From Nocardia jiangxiensis NBRC 101359 (GTDB lineage: Bacteria > Actinomycetota > Actinomycetes > Mycobacteriales > Mycobacteriaceae), in contig NZ_BAGB01000013.1 of NCBI RefSeq assembly GCF_000308615.1, positions 1 to 64,000 of the forward strand: a DNA stretch of 64,000 nt. The letters are read 5' to 3'. The notes under the pieces are model-generated. The model searched no databases and had not been told where the DNA came from. It was given only the letters and a program-made list of their open reading frames with translations. Below are positions 15,466 to 25,371 of this stretch, piece by piece (position 1 is the stretch's first letter; every line of letters starts with the position of its first letter). A program made the translations under genes and the position numbers.

Positions 15466-17595
15466 TCATCGGTTGCCTCCGGTCGCGCCGGGTCGCTTCG
15501 GGCTGAGCCGGGTCAGGCTTCGCGCCGCGAGTCCGGGAGTGTGGGCGGGTTCGGTCGTCGGCTGCACCGCGGTCTCCGGGATCAGGCCGTGCCGCAGGTG
15601 CACGGTCCGGTCACAGACGCCCGTCATATCGTCCACGTCGTGTGAGATGACGATCAGGGTCAGGCCCGAATCTCGCAGGCGGGCAAGGAGTTCCACCACC
15701 TCGGCGCGGCCCTGCGGATCGAGTCCGGCCAGCGGCTCGTCGAGCACCACCACCTGCGGATGGCTGGCCACGATCGCCGCGAGCACCACGCGTTTGGCCT
15801 GACCGCCGGAGAGTTCCTCGATCGAATGCGAGGCCAGCGCGCGATCCAGGCCGACCGCGTCCAGCGCCCGGCCGACCGCGGCCGAGCCGGTGCCGCTACC
15901 GCCCCAGTCCTCGATCTCGGCGGCCACCGTCTGCCGCTGCAGTTGCAGCCGGGAGTGCTGAAAGGCCAACGCCACCGTGCCGATTCGGGTCGAGACCCGG
16001 TGGGTGCCCGTGCCCTCGTGCAGTTCGCAACTGCCGTGACTCGGTTCGACCAGTCCGGCCATGATCCAGGCCAGGGTGGATTTGCCCGATCCGTTCCCGC
16101 CCACGATCAGCAGCGCCTCGCCGCGCCGCACGGTGAGATCGACGCCGTGTAGAGCCGTTGCGGCCCACGGGGTTCCGCGGTTGTAGGTGTGACGGACGCC
16201 GCGCAACTCCAGGATCGGATCGCCCATCGGACGGCGTCGTACGTCGCGGGCGGGGCGCGGCCACGCGGGCAGCCGATCCACCTGCCGTCCGCCGGACAGA
16301 TGCACCACGCGGTCCGCGGCCGCGGCATCGGCCTCGTGATGGGTGACCAGGACGACCGCCATCGGATGCCGCCGGGGCAGTTCGGCCAGCAGGGCGACCA
16401 GATCGCGGCGGCCGTCGGGATCGATCATCGAGGTGGCCTCGTCGGCGATCAACAGTGCCGGTCTGCGGGCCAGTGCCGCGGCCACGGCCAGCCGCTGCTG
16501 CTGACCGCCGGACAACGTCGCGGTCTCCGACTTGCCCATCCCGCCGAGTCCGACCTCGGCCAGCAGCGATTCCACCTCCACCTGCTCGGCCAGTTCCGGG
16601 GACAGACCCCACACCACGTCGTCGGCGACCTGCACACCCAGGGTCTGGCTCTCCGGACGCTGCAGGACCAGCGCGGTCCCGCCGAGTCGGCCCAGTCCGG
16701 CCGAGCCGGGACGTTCGACCGCGCCCGCGCTGGGTGGCCGTCCGGCCAGCAGCCTGGTCAGTGTCGATTTACCCGAACCGTTGTGCCCGACGACGGCCAC
16801 GAACTCCCCGACGTCCACGGTGAGCGAGACCGCGGTGAGCGCGTCGGCGCGCGCGCCCGGATAGCGGAACGACGCCTCGTGCAGGGTGACCGGCAGCGGC
16901 GCGATGGGACGGTCGTCGGGTGGGGCGTCCAGCAGGTCGCGACCGGGCAGCCAGGTCAGCCGGTCCAGGACCGAACCCAGGGCGAACCAGGAGAACACCG
17001 CGGTGGTGACCAGACCGATGAGGATGCCGCCGCCGACATAGGCCCACCACCAGTGCAATACCTCGTCGGTGAGCGAGCCCAGCGCCCGGCCCAGCGGTGC
17101 GAGCTGGGGTTGCTGTTCGGCGAGCCGCTGCACGCCCTTGGAAAGATTGCGGATGGTCTCGAACAACAGCTGTCGCGTGGCGGTGAACACCACCAGCATG
17201 CCGACCGAGAACAGCGAGGAAGCCAGACCGGCCAGGAGCGAGAGTCCGATCACCGCGGGCAGGCCGCCGCCGCGACGTTTGACGATGCCGACGATTCCGC
17301 CGATGATCGCCATCGCCACCGTGGTGAACGCGGAGAACATGCCCGCCACCACGAAGGTCACCAGGGTGGCCGCCGCCCCCGCGGTGAACACCGCGCGCAA
17401 CCGGTGCCGATGCGCGAGCAGACCCATCGGCACCGCCGCGATCAGCATCAGCGCGGTGGCGATCGGCAGGACCGTGCCGACCGTCACCAACCCCACCGTG
17501 ACACCGGCCAGGACCGCCCCGGTGGCCAATTCGATCGGGCGCAACGGCCCCTGCCCCAGCCGGGGCCGTTCGCTGCCTGTGGAAAGAGCGGTCAC
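15466..17595 (-). CDS. ECF transporter fusion: membrane S-like domain plus two ATPase domains
   Basis: A 709-residue fusion (Rv2326c-like). Residues 20-225 form 5-6 transmembrane helices of a substrate-binding S-type component. Two ABC ATPase domains follow. Domain 1 (about 240-460) has Walker A GHNGSGKST, signature LSGGQQQR and Walker B ALLIADEAT. Domain 2 (about 475-670) has Walker A GGNGSGKST, signature LSGGQAKR and Walker B VVVLDEPLAG. With EcfT it would give a full ECF importer. The fusion of S domain and both ATPases in one chain fixes the stoichiometry, unlike group II ECF systems with shared modules. The S domain lacks a motif I can link to a known substrate. Confidence 0.9.
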   Translation of the reverse strand: MTALSTGSERPRLGQGPLRPIELATGAVLAGVTVGLVTVGTVLPIATALMLIAAVPMGLLAHRHRLRAVFTAGAAATLVTFVVAGMFSAFTTVAMAIIGGIVGIVKRRGGGLPAVIGLSLLAGLASSLFSVGMLVVFTATRQLLFETIRNLSKGVQRLAEQQPQLAPLGRALGSLTDEVLHWWWAYVGGGILIGLVTTAVFSWFALGSVLDRLTWLPGRDLLDAPPDDRPIAPLPVTLHEASFRYPGARADALTAVSLTVDVGEFVAVVGHNGSGKSTLTRLLAGRPPSAGAVERPGSAGLGRLGGTALVLQRPESQTLGVQVADDVVWGLSPELAEQVEVESLLAEVGLGGMGKSETATLSGGQQQRLAVAAALARRPALLIADEATSMIDPDGRRDLVALLAELPRRHPMAVVLVTHHEADAAAADRVVHLSGGRQVDRLPAWPRPARDVRRRPMGDPILELRGVRHTYNRGTPWAATALHGVDLTVRRGEALLIVGGNGSGKSTLAWIMAGLVEPSHGSCELHEGTGTHRVSTRIGTVALAFQHSRLQLQRQTVAAEIEDWGGSGTGSAAVGRALDAVGLDRALASHSIEELSGGQAKRVVLAAIVASHPQVVVLDEPLAGLDPQGRAEVVELLARLRDSGLTLIVISHDVDDMTGVCDRTVHLRHGLIPETAVQPTTEPAHTPGLAARSLTRLSPKRPGATGGNR

Positions 17596-17676
17596 GATAT
17601 CAAGTCTGCCAGGCCGGTCTGAGCGCCGTCTGGGTGTGCGCGGTGCGAAACCCGTGCGGCGGCTGTGCGGGCAGGC

Positions 17677-19155
17677 TCAGGCGCGAGAGCGGTCGGGGGT
17701 GGGAGTGAGGGTGTAGTCGGTGGGGTGGAGGGTTCGGGTGCGCAGGCGGTAGGCGGTGACCGTGCCGGGCCAGTTGTTGGTGATGCGGCCGGTCGCGTCG
17801 CGGTACCAGCTCGAACAGCTGGACCAGGGGGTGCGGCGGAGTCGGCGCTGGGTGTGGGTGTCGAAGTCGCGGGCGGCCTGCTCGGTGACCTCGAGCGTGT
17901 GGCCGGGGTGGGTGGTCAGGTGGCTCAGCGCCTGGCGGATGTAGCGGGACTGGCATTCGATCATGTACACGATCGAGCCGATGCCCAGATTGGTGTTGGG
18001 GCCGTACAGCAGGAACATATTCGGGAAGTGCGGCACCGTCATGCCCAGGTAGGCGCGGGCGCCGTCGGTCCAGGCGTCGGCCAGATCCACACCGTCGCGG
18101 CCGAGAATCCGCATGGGCCAGAGGAATTCGCTGCCCTTGAAACCGGTGCCGTAGACGATCACGTCGGCGGGGTGCACAACGCCGTCGGTCGTGCGCACCC
18201 CTTCGGGGACGATTTCGGCGATCGCGGTGGTGACCACGTCGACGTTGGGCTGGACGAGGGCGGGGTAGTAGTCGTTGGAGAACAGCACCCGTTTGCACAG
18301 CACCGGATAGTCCGGGGTGAGCGCGGCGCGCAGGGCCGGATCGCGGACTTCGCGGTGCAGGCTGGCGCGGCACAGCGATGCCACCAGACGTCGCAGGAAC
18401 GGCAGATCGGCCAATCCCAGGGCGAAGAATTCCAGGAAGCACCACACCCAGAGACGTTGTGCCAGACGCAATCCCGGTACGTGTCGGAACAGTGCGTGGT
18501 GGAGCGGGCGATATTCCCGGTCGGTGCGGCTGACCACCCACGCCGCGGTGCGTTGGAAGACCGTCAGCCGGGCGACCCGCGGCTGGATCGCCGGGACGAA
18601 CTGGATCGCGCTCGCGCCCGTGCCGATCACGGCGACGCGCTTACCGGACAGGTCGACCGTGTGATCCCACTGCGCGGAATGGAAGGACGGGCCCTCGAAG
18701 CGCTCGCGGCCGGGGATGGTGGGCAGTTGCGGCCGAGAGAGCTGGCCGACCGCGGAGATCAGCACGTCGGCGGTGTAGTGCGTGCCATCGGCGATGCGCA
18801 CGGTCCAGGTTCCGGTGGATTCGTCGTAGGCGGCCTCGGTGACGTCCGCGCCGAATCGGATTCGCTCGAGCAAGCCGTTCTCGGCCGCGAGGCTCTCCAG
18901 GTAGTTCAGGATGTCGGCCGCGCCCGAGTAGCGGTGCGGCCAGTCCGGCTTGGGTGCGTAGGAGTACGAGTACAGCGGTGAGGGCACGTCGCAGGCCGCG
19001 CCCGGATAGGTGTTCTCCCGCCAGACCCCGCCCGGCTCGGCGGCTCGCTCCAGGATGGTGAAGTCGTCGAAACCGTTGCGACGCAGTTCCATCGCCATGC
19101 CGAGGCCACTGAATCCTGCGCCGATGATGATGATCGACGGTGCCGTCGTTGACAT
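17677..19155 (-). CDS. Baeyer-Villiger-type flavin monooxygenase
   Basis: A 492-residue class B flavoprotein monooxygenase. FAD motif GAGFSGLGMAMEL is near residue 10 and NADPH motif GTGASAIQF near 185. The Baeyer-Villiger fingerprint FxGxxxHxxxW is present as FEGPSFHSAQWD. Such enzymes insert oxygen into ketones or oxidise N/S atoms; the natural substrate is unknown. ATG at 19155 follows GAGGAG by 8 nt. The divergent AraC-type regulator 56 bp away is the likely local controller. Confidence 0.92.
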   Translation of the reverse strand: MSTTAPSIIIIGAGFSGLGMAMELRRNGFDDFTILERAAEPGGVWRENTYPGAACDVPSPLYSYSYAPKPDWPHRYSGAADILNYLESLAAENGLLERIRFGADVTEAAYDESTGTWTVRIADGTHYTADVLISAVGQLSRPQLPTIPGRERFEGPSFHSAQWDHTVDLSGKRVAVIGTGASAIQFVPAIQPRVARLTVFQRTAAWVVSRTDREYRPLHHALFRHVPGLRLAQRLWVWCFLEFFALGLADLPFLRRLVASLCRASLHREVRDPALRAALTPDYPVLCKRVLFSNDYYPALVQPNVDVVTTAIAEIVPEGVRTTDGVVHPADVIVYGTGFKGSEFLWPMRILGRDGVDLADAWTDGARAYLGMTVPHFPNMFLLYGPNTNLGIGSIVYMIECQSRYIRQALSHLTTHPGHTLEVTEQAARDFDTHTQRRLRRTPWSSCSSWYRDATGRITNNWPGTVTAYRLRTRTLHPTDYTLTPTPDRSRA

Positions 19156-19211
19156 TGTGGCGCTCCTCACATCTGCGGGTGTAGCCTCCACTTTAAAGAG
19201 CGGGAGCGCTG

Positions 19212-20303
19212 GTGATCGAGATATTCGGCCATAATCGGAGTATGGCAACGGAGCAGCATCCCGCGATTCGCAATTGGGATTTCCCGCGAGGGATGGCGAG
19301 TGTGGCCCTCATGGTCGGCTACGCCCGCGAATACGGGGTACCTGCCGAGGTCATGCTGCGCGGAACTGCCCTGACCGAGCGCACCCTCGCCGATCCGGAC
19401 GCGCAGATCGATGCGCGGACCGAATTGGCGGTGATCCGCAATCTGGTGCGCGCGCTCGGCACGGAACGTCCGGCGCTGGGCGTGGAAGTGGGGCGGCGCT
19501 ATCACATCACCACCTTCGGCATCTTCGGTTTCGCGTGCGTCAGCAGTCCGACCCTGGGGGAGACGATCGCGTTCGCGCTGCGCTACCTGGAGTTGAGTTT
19601 CACCTTCTGTCTTCCGGTAACCCGTTGGGAGCCGGAACAGTTCGTCGCCGATATCCACGACGAACTGGTCCCCCCGGACGTGCGGCGCTTCCTGGTGGAA
19701 CGCGATGTGCTGGCCATGCATCAGGTGATGAGCGATCTGCTGGGCCGCTCGCTGACGCTGCTGCGCGCCGAATTCGATTATCCGGAGCCGGAATACGCCG
19801 ACCGCCTCGCCGAGATCATCGGTGTGCGGCCGCGTTTCGGGCAGCCGCAGAATCTGTTCGCACTCGATCCCGCCGTGCTGGAACAACCGCTGCCGCAGGC
19901 CAACGAGTACACCTGGGCGATGTGTCTGGCCCAGTGCCGGGACCTGGTGCACCGCCGTCGCGCCCGCACCGGCATCGCCGCCGAGGTGCGCGAACGTCTG
20001 GTGCCGCGCGGCGGCGTCGACGGCTACGCCGCACCCCTGGGCATCGACGCGGTCGCCCGCGACCTGAATATGAGCACCCGCACCCTGCGTCGTCACCTCG
20101 ACGCGGTCGGCACCAGTTACCGGGCTCTGCTGGACGAGGTCCGCCGCACCCTGGCCGAGGAAATGCTCACCGCCACACCGCTGTCGGTCAGCGACGTCGC
20201 CATTCGGCTCGGCTACGCCGAAGCCTCCACCTTCATCTACGCCTTCAAACGGTGGACCGGAACCACCCCCGCCTCCTACCGCCGCGAGCGGGTGCGCAAG
20301 TAG
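19212..20303 (+). CDS. AraC-family transcriptional regulator
   Basis: About 363 residues. The N-terminal half is an arabinose-binding-like ligand domain (AraC_binding_2/PF12625-like, MASVALMVGYAREYGVPAE). The C-terminal AraC DNA-binding domain has two helix-turn-helix units (DAVARDLNMSTRTLRRHLDA and SVSDVAIRLGYAEASTFIYA). It is divergent from the monooxygenase gene and probably controls it in response to a substrate. GTG at 19212 has GGGAG 5 nt upstream; ATG at 19242 is the alternative and starts nearer the conserved region, but its GGAG is only 1 nt away. Confidence 0.9.
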   Translation: MIEIFGHNRSMATEQHPAIRNWDFPRGMASVALMVGYAREYGVPAEVMLRGTALTERTLADPDAQIDARTELAVIRNLVRALGTERPALGVEVGRRYHITTFGIFGFACVSSPTLGETIAFALRYLELSFTFCLPVTRWEPEQFVADIHDELVPPDVRRFLVERDVLAMHQVMSDLLGRSLTLLRAEFDYPEPEYADRLAEIIGVRPRFGQPQNLFALDPAVLEQPLPQANEYTWAMCLAQCRDLVHRRRARTGIAAEVRERLVPRGGVDGYAAPLGIDAVARDLNMSTRTLRRHLDAVGTSYRALLDEVRRTLAEEMLTATPLSVSDVAIRLGYAEASTFIYAFKRWTGTTPASYRRERVRK

Positions 20304-20311
20304 GTGCCGAA

Positions 20312-21088
20312 CTACACCGCGGCGATGCGGCCGCCCATCGGGACCGGGCGCAGCAGGGTGGTCAGGCGGCCCTCGTCGATGACGTGCAGCAGGAGCGCGG
20401 GGTCGGGCGCGTAGTCGATGGGGACCTCGCCGGGGGCGGTGACCTCCCAGGCGCCGCCGATGGTGGAGGCGACGCTGGGCGCGACGACCAGGGGTTTGCC
20501 GCCGAACAGGGTGGTGCCCATGGTGTGCATGTGGCCGGTGAGGACGCCGAGGATGCGGTGGTCGGCGGCGACGATCTGCTCGAGCCACTGTGGATTGGCC
20601 AGACGGATCGGGTCCACGACCGTGCTGTACATCGGCATCGTCGGATGATGCAGCGCGATCAGCACCGCGTCGTCGGGCGGGGTCGCGCGCAGCAGATCGG
20701 TGAGCCAGGCGAAGGTGTCGTCGCCGAGTTCACCGCCGCCGGTGCCGGGCACGGTCGAGTCGAGCAGGGCCACCGTCAACCCGTCCAGGCGCATCGCCCG
20801 ATCGAGCGGTTCGGCCGAGGCCGCCTCGCCCAGGAGCACCCGGCGCAGTGCGGCGCGGTCGTCGTGATTACCGGGCAGCACCCACAGCGGGGTCGTGGCG
20901 GACCGCAGGGTGGCCAGCGCCTGTTCGTACTCCTCGGGCCGGCCCGCATCGGTGATGTCACCGGTGAGCAGGATCGCATCGGGTTGCCGCGGTAGCGCGG
21001 CCAGATAGGCCAGCACCCGTTCGACTCGTTCGGCGTTTCGGGTTTTCAGGTCGAAATGTGTGTCGCTGAGCTGAGCCAGCAAAATCAT
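20312..21088 (-). CDS. CpdA-like metallophosphoesterase
   Basis: A 258-residue calcineurin-like phosphoesterase of the class III cyclic nucleotide phosphodiesterase type (CpdA, Rv0805). All metal motifs are present: Asp9-x-His11 (SDTHFD), GDITD, GNHDD, a central His (ALHHPT) and GHMHTMG. It probably hydrolyses 3',5'-cAMP or other phosphodiesters in the cytoplasm. ATG at 21088 begins four residues before the first conserved strand; a longer frame to 21145 adds only Arg-rich sequence. It is convergent with the AraC gene. Confidence 0.9.
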   Translation of the reverse strand: MILLAQLSDTHFDLKTRNAERVERVLAYLAALPRQPDAILLTGDITDAGRPEEYEQALATLRSATTPLWVLPGNHDDRAALRRVLLGEAASAEPLDRAMRLDGLTVALLDSTVPGTGGGELGDDTFAWLTDLLRATPPDDAVLIALHHPTMPMYSTVVDPIRLANPQWLEQIVAADHRILGVLTGHMHTMGTTLFGGKPLVVAPSVASTIGGAWEVTAPGEVPIDYAPDPALLLHVIDEGRLTTLLRPVPMGGRIAAV

Positions 21089-21173
21089 CGGCGGGTGCCT
21101 TCTCGTGAGATCGCGCCGTTGCGCCCGAGCGTGCCTGGACGGCACTCCATCAGGCTAGATGTCCGGTCGGGGT

Positions 21174-21192
21174 CGCGTCTTCATGAGACGCG
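21174..21192 (-). terminator. Small hairpin downstream of the pseudouridine synthase
   Basis: A perfect 7-bp stem CGCGTCT/AGACGCG with a 5-nt loop lies 53 nt beyond the rluA-type stop and upstream of the phosphodiesterase gene. There is no T-run. Confidence 0.35.
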
Positions 21193-21244
21193 CCACCGAA
21201 TATAGCGGAGATGCATGACTCTTCGGTCGCTGTCGGCGGGCGGG

Positions 21245-22015
21245 TCATGCGTCCGCGGCCAGTGCGAGCAGTGCCTCCGGATCCTCGGTGAGCCGGGTCG
21301 TGCCCGCGGTCCAGAAGTCCGGGCCCGGCGCGGCCGTGAGTGCCAGTTCGGCGGGGTCGCGCCACGGGGCGTCCAGGCGCAACCGCCACGAATGCAGGTG
21401 GGTGCGCGGGTAGGCGCCGGATCGGTCGAACAGCGGATCGCCGGCGATCGGATGTCCGATCCAGGCCAGGTGCACCCGGATCTGGTGGCGGCGTCCGGTG
21501 ATCGGGCGGACCGCGAGCACCGTGTGTGCCTCGCCGCGCAGCACCGTGGTGAATTCGGTGCGGGACGGATAGTTCTTGCCCGCCAGCACATCTCGCTGCG
21601 CGACCGACCAGGTGGCACCGGCCGGACCGTTGTCGGTGCGCGCGATGCTCTCGCGCGGGGCGGCGATCCGCACCCGATTCTTGCGGCCCACACTCAGCGG
21701 CAGATCGATGACGCCGTGATCGGGCAGCCCGGTGGACGCGGTGACGGCGAGATAGCACTTCTCGGCGGTCCGTTTGTTGAACTGCCTGGTCAGCTGGCCG
21801 TGCGCGGCGAGATCCTTGGCCAGCAGCACCAGCCCTGAGGTCACCTTGTCGATCCGATGCACCGGATACAGGGTTTCCCCGTCCTGTTCGGCGAGCTGCA
21901 CGATATCGGTATCGTGCCGCTCCCCGGTCACGGAGATTCCGGCGGGTTTGTTCAGTGCCAGGATCGCCGCATCCTCCTCGAGGCGGCATTGTGCGCGTAG
22001 TTCCGGCCAGTGCAT
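21245..22015 (-). CDS. RluA-family RNA pseudouridine synthase
   Basis: A 256-residue pseudouridine synthase of the RluA/RluC branch without an S4 domain. The catalytic Asp is in HRIDKVTSG (HRLD in most relatives). ITGRRHQIRVHLAWIGHPI and GDPLF are also conserved. It isomerises uridine in rRNA or tRNA; the target site cannot be told. ATG at 22015 is the natural start. It lies 55 bp downstream of the WS/DGAT gene on the same strand. Confidence 0.92.
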   Translation of the reverse strand: MHWPELRAQCRLEEDAAILALNKPAGISVTGERHDTDIVQLAEQDGETLYPVHRIDKVTSGLVLLAKDLAAHGQLTRQFNKRTAEKCYLAVTASTGLPDHGVIDLPLSVGRKNRVRIAAPRESIARTDNGPAGATWSVAQRDVLAGKNYPSRTEFTTVLRGEAHTVLAVRPITGRRHQIRVHLAWIGHPIAGDPLFDRSGAYPRTHLHSWRLRLDAPWRDPAELALTAAPGPDFWTAGTTRLTEDPEALLALAADA

Positions 22016-22070
22016 ACCTGTAATAGTGGCGTCCGGCGCGTCGGCGCGGATGTGCGGCCCCGGGCTGCCC

Positions 22071-23420
22071 TCAGGACGTCGCGTGTTCGAGTTCGGTGAG
22101 GGCCGTGTCGAGGTGGTCGATGAGGGTGGGTAGTTGGGGGACCGCGCGGCGGCAGCCGACTATGCCGACGTCGAAACTGTCGGCGGTGCTGGTGACGGTG
22201 ATATTCATGGCCTGGCCGTCGAACGGGATGGACAGCGGGTAGTTGTGCTCGAGCCGGGCGCCCTGCAGATAGACGGGTTTGCGCGGGCCGGGCACATTGG
22301 AGATGACGAGGTTGAACGGGACTCGGGGCAGTGCTTGGAAGCCGGGTAGGAAGGTCAGCCCGAGCGGGGACATCAGCAGTGCGGACAGCGCCAGCGCCTG
22401 CAGCCGCGGCAGTTCGGTGAACACGCGCTTGGATTCGCGCATCGAGGTGCTGATCGCGGCCAGCCGCTGCGCCGGATCCTCGATATCGGTGCCGAGATCA
22501 CACAGCAGGGCGGCGACCAGGTTGCCCTCGGATTCGGTATCGCAGGTGCGGCGCAGGTTCACCGGGACCATGGCGATGAGTGGCTTGTCCGGCAAGGCAT
22601 TTCGTTTCAGCAGGTACTCCCGCAGGGCGGCGGCGGACAGCGCCAGGACCACGTCGTTGACGGTGGTTCCGGTGGCCCGGCGCACGGCGTGGATGCGTTC
22701 CATCGGCCAGGAGCCGACCGCGATACTGCGCGCACCGCCGATCGGGACGTTGAACATCGTCGGGGGTGCGGACAACGGCAATGCGAGCTTGCCCTCGGTC
22801 AGCGCGCGCACCGCACTGCGTACACCGCCGACCTCGGTGGCCAAGCGCGGCAACGCATGCCGCACCTGCTGCCACAGGCTCTCGGGGGCGTCGGGTTCGG
22901 GTTCGGTGCGACTCACCGTCCACGGTGCGCTGATCCGGGTGCTGAACGGATCGTCGGTCAGGCTGCGCTGTAGCAGCCACTGTGCGGAGACGCCGTCGAT
23001 GAGGGCGTGATGCATCTTGACGTAGAGGGCGAGCCGACCCCGCGCCATTCCCTCGATGATCCGGCCCTCCCACAGCGGGCGGTGCCGGTCCAGCAGGGCG
23101 CCGTGCAGGTGCTCGATCAGGTCGAGCAGTTCGGCCGTGCCGCCGGGCTGGGGCAGTGCGCACCGACGCAGGTGGTATTCCAGATCGATCTCGCCGTGCG
23201 CCCAGACCGCGCTGGAGAAATTGCCCAGGATGCGTCGTTGCCGTCGGCGGAAGCGCGGCCGAACGGGCGTGGCCGACATCAGCTCCGCGTACAGCGAGCG
23301 CACGAAATCGGTGCCCTGTTCGGCGGGCCGCTCGAAGATCTGCAGGCTCCCCACGTGCATGGGATGTTCCCGCGATTCGGCCGTGAGGAAGAGAGCGTCG
23401 ATCGGGTTGAGGAGTTCCAT
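22071..23420 (-). CDS. WS/DGAT: wax ester synthase / acyl-CoA:diacylglycerol acyltransferase
   Basis: A 449-residue bifunctional acyltransferase of the actinobacterial WS/DGAT (Tgs) family. The catalytic HHxxxDG motif is His137-His138 ... Asp142 (HHALIDG). The N-terminal PIDALFL segment and C-terminal NLVISNVPGP are typical. It esterifies acyl-CoA to diacylglycerol or long-chain alcohols for storage lipids at the membrane. The next upstream gene is an acyl-CoA dehydrogenase, so this is a lipid-turnover neighbourhood. Confidence 0.95.
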   Translation of the reverse strand: MELLNPIDALFLTAESREHPMHVGSLQIFERPAEQGTDFVRSLYAELMSATPVRPRFRRRQRRILGNFSSAVWAHGEIDLEYHLRRCALPQPGGTAELLDLIEHLHGALLDRHRPLWEGRIIEGMARGRLALYVKMHHALIDGVSAQWLLQRSLTDDPFSTRISAPWTVSRTEPEPDAPESLWQQVRHALPRLATEVGGVRSAVRALTEGKLALPLSAPPTMFNVPIGGARSIAVGSWPMERIHAVRRATGTTVNDVVLALSAAALREYLLKRNALPDKPLIAMVPVNLRRTCDTESEGNLVAALLCDLGTDIEDPAQRLAAISTSMRESKRVFTELPRLQALALSALLMSPLGLTFLPGFQALPRVPFNLVISNVPGPRKPVYLQGARLEHNYPLSIPFDGQAMNITVTSTADSFDVGIVGCRRAVPQLPTLIDHLDTALTELEHATS

Positions 23421-23526
23421 CGAATCCGCCTATACCGGGTGGGTGTAGCCCTTGCGTGTACGGTGCGGCGTCGTTGCCCCCCGTCCGGACGAATGCGACC
23501 TGATCCGGGTGCAGCTCTCGGCGCGA

Positions 23527-25320
23527 TTACAGCGACGCCGGGTCCAGGTCCAGGGTGGTGCGATCGAGCGAGTCGAGCAGATCGAACAGCGGTGTGGTGC
23601 GCGGTAGTTCCCACCGATAGAAATAGCGTGCCGCGGCCCGTTTGCCGTCGTGGAACGCACTGGCGTGTCCGTGCGCGGCTATGGCTTGTTCGAGCCAGAT
23701 CCACGCCACCACCACATGTCCGAACGCCTCGAGGTAGGCCGCCGAATTCGCCAGCGCGATCTGCGGATCCCCGGACTTCCACAGCAGTGCGGTGCTGGTG
23801 GCGATGCGTTGGGTGGCCAGCGCCAGATCGTCGCCGAAATGACCGAGTTCGGCATCGCCGGTGGCTCCGGCGGCGGCGACGGTTTCGCCGATGGTGTCCA
23901 GCAGCAGCGACAGCGCGGCCCCGTTGTCGGCGGTGACCGCGCGACCCAGCAGGTCCAGGCTCTGAATGCCGTGCGTGCCTTCGTGAATCGGATTGAGCCG
24001 GTTGTCCCGGTAGTGCTGTTCGACGTCGTAGTCGCGGGTGTAGCCGGCGCCGCCGTGCACCTGGATCGCCAGATCGTTGGCGGCCAGACACCATTGGCTG
24101 GGCCAGCTCTTGGCGATCGGGGTGAGTACGCGCAGCAGTGTCTCCGCGCGGGTGCGCACGGAATCGGTTGTGGCGCTGCGCAGATCGTCGATCAGGGTGG
24201 CGCAGAACAGTTGCAGCGCCAGAGCGCCCTCGGCATAGGACTTCTGGGCCAGCAGCATGCGGCGCACATCGGGATGGTCCACGATCGGCACCTGCGGACC
24301 ATCTTTGGCGCCGGTCGGGCGGCCCTGCGGACGACTGCGGGCGTAGTCCAGTGCCTTGAGATAGCCGGTGTAACCGAGGGCGGTCGCCGCGAGCCCGATG
24401 CCGAGCCGGGCCTCGTTCATCATGTGGAACATGTAGGCCAGCCCGCGATGCGGTTCGCCGACCAGATAACCCACCGCCCCGGGCCGCCCGCCCGGGGTGA
24501 ACGCGCCGTCGCCGAAGATCGGCGCGGTGTTGACCGTGCCGCGCCAGCCCATCTTGTGATTGATTCCGGCCAGCACCACATCGTTGCGTTGGGTGCCCGA
24601 ACCCTCTTGCGCCGGGAGGAATTTGGGCACGATGAACAGTGAGATGCCGCGAGTGCCCGACGGTCCGCCCGGAATCTTGGCCAGCACCAGGTGGATGATG
24701 TTCTCGGACAACTCGTGATCACCGCCGGAGATCCACATCTTGCGGCCGAACAGCCGGTATGTGCCGTCCTCCTGCGGTTCGGCGCGGGTGGTGATATCGG
24801 CCAGATTGGACCCCGCCTGCGGTTCGGACAGCGCCATCGTGCCGAAATAGCGGCCCTCGATCATCGGCGTGACGAACTGCTCGATCTGCTCCGGTGAGGC
24901 GTGCGCGGCGAGCAGATTCGCATTGCCCATGGTGAGCATGGGATAGCTGGTGGTCGCGACGTTGGCGGCGTAGAACCACGCCATACACGCGGTGAACACG
25001 GTGTGCGGCAACTGCATACCGCCGACCCGCTCACTCATGGCCGCGCCGATCAGCCCGGCCTCGGCGAATGCCTTCAGCGCCCGCTCGACCTCCGGCAGAA
25101 CGTGTACCTTCTCCCCGTCGAAGGTCGGCTCGTGTAGATCGTTGGCCCGGTTGTGCGGGGCGAAGTATTCGGTCGCCAGATCCTGTGCCAGTTCCAGGAC
25201 CTGATCGAAGGTCTCCCGGGAGTGTTCGCGGTAGTACTCGCGCTCGGTCAGCCGCGCGGTGTCCAGCCACTCGTACAGCAGGAACTCGAGGTCCCGCGCA
25301 GACATGATGAGCGAATTCAT
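23527..25320 (-). CDS. Acyl-CoA dehydrogenase (long form)
   Basis: A 597-residue FAD-dependent acyl-CoA dehydrogenase of the long type with a C-terminal extension domain. The flavin/substrate region MALSEPQAGSNLADI lies near residue 165. KMWISGGDHELSENI follows. The catalytic Glu is in NPIHEGTHGIQSLDLLGR. It catalyses the first oxidation step of beta-oxidation. ATG at 25320 follows GGAG by 3 nt; an in-frame ATG at 25305 is an alternative, and the open frame to 25395 adds no conserved sequence. It is downstream of the TetR gene and may be controlled by it. Confidence 0.93.
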   Translation of the reverse strand: MNSLIMSARDLEFLLYEWLDTARLTEREYYREHSRETFDQVLELAQDLATEYFAPHNRANDLHEPTFDGEKVHVLPEVERALKAFAEAGLIGAAMSERVGGMQLPHTVFTACMAWFYAANVATTSYPMLTMGNANLLAAHASPEQIEQFVTPMIEGRYFGTMALSEPQAGSNLADITTRAEPQEDGTYRLFGRKMWISGGDHELSENIIHLVLAKIPGGPSGTRGISLFIVPKFLPAQEGSGTQRNDVVLAGINHKMGWRGTVNTAPIFGDGAFTPGGRPGAVGYLVGEPHRGLAYMFHMMNEARLGIGLAATALGYTGYLKALDYARSRPQGRPTGAKDGPQVPIVDHPDVRRMLLAQKSYAEGALALQLFCATLIDDLRSATTDSVRTRAETLLRVLTPIAKSWPSQWCLAANDLAIQVHGGAGYTRDYDVEQHYRDNRLNPIHEGTHGIQSLDLLGRAVTADNGAALSLLLDTIGETVAAAGATGDAELGHFGDDLALATQRIATSTALLWKSGDPQIALANSAAYLEAFGHVVVAWIWLEQAIAAHGHASAFHDGKRAAARYFYRWELPRTTPLFDLLDSLDRTTLDLDPASL

Positions 25321-25371
25321 GGACTCCACCCTTGCGATCCGCGAGCCCGCGCGCAACCCATTCCGGGTAGA

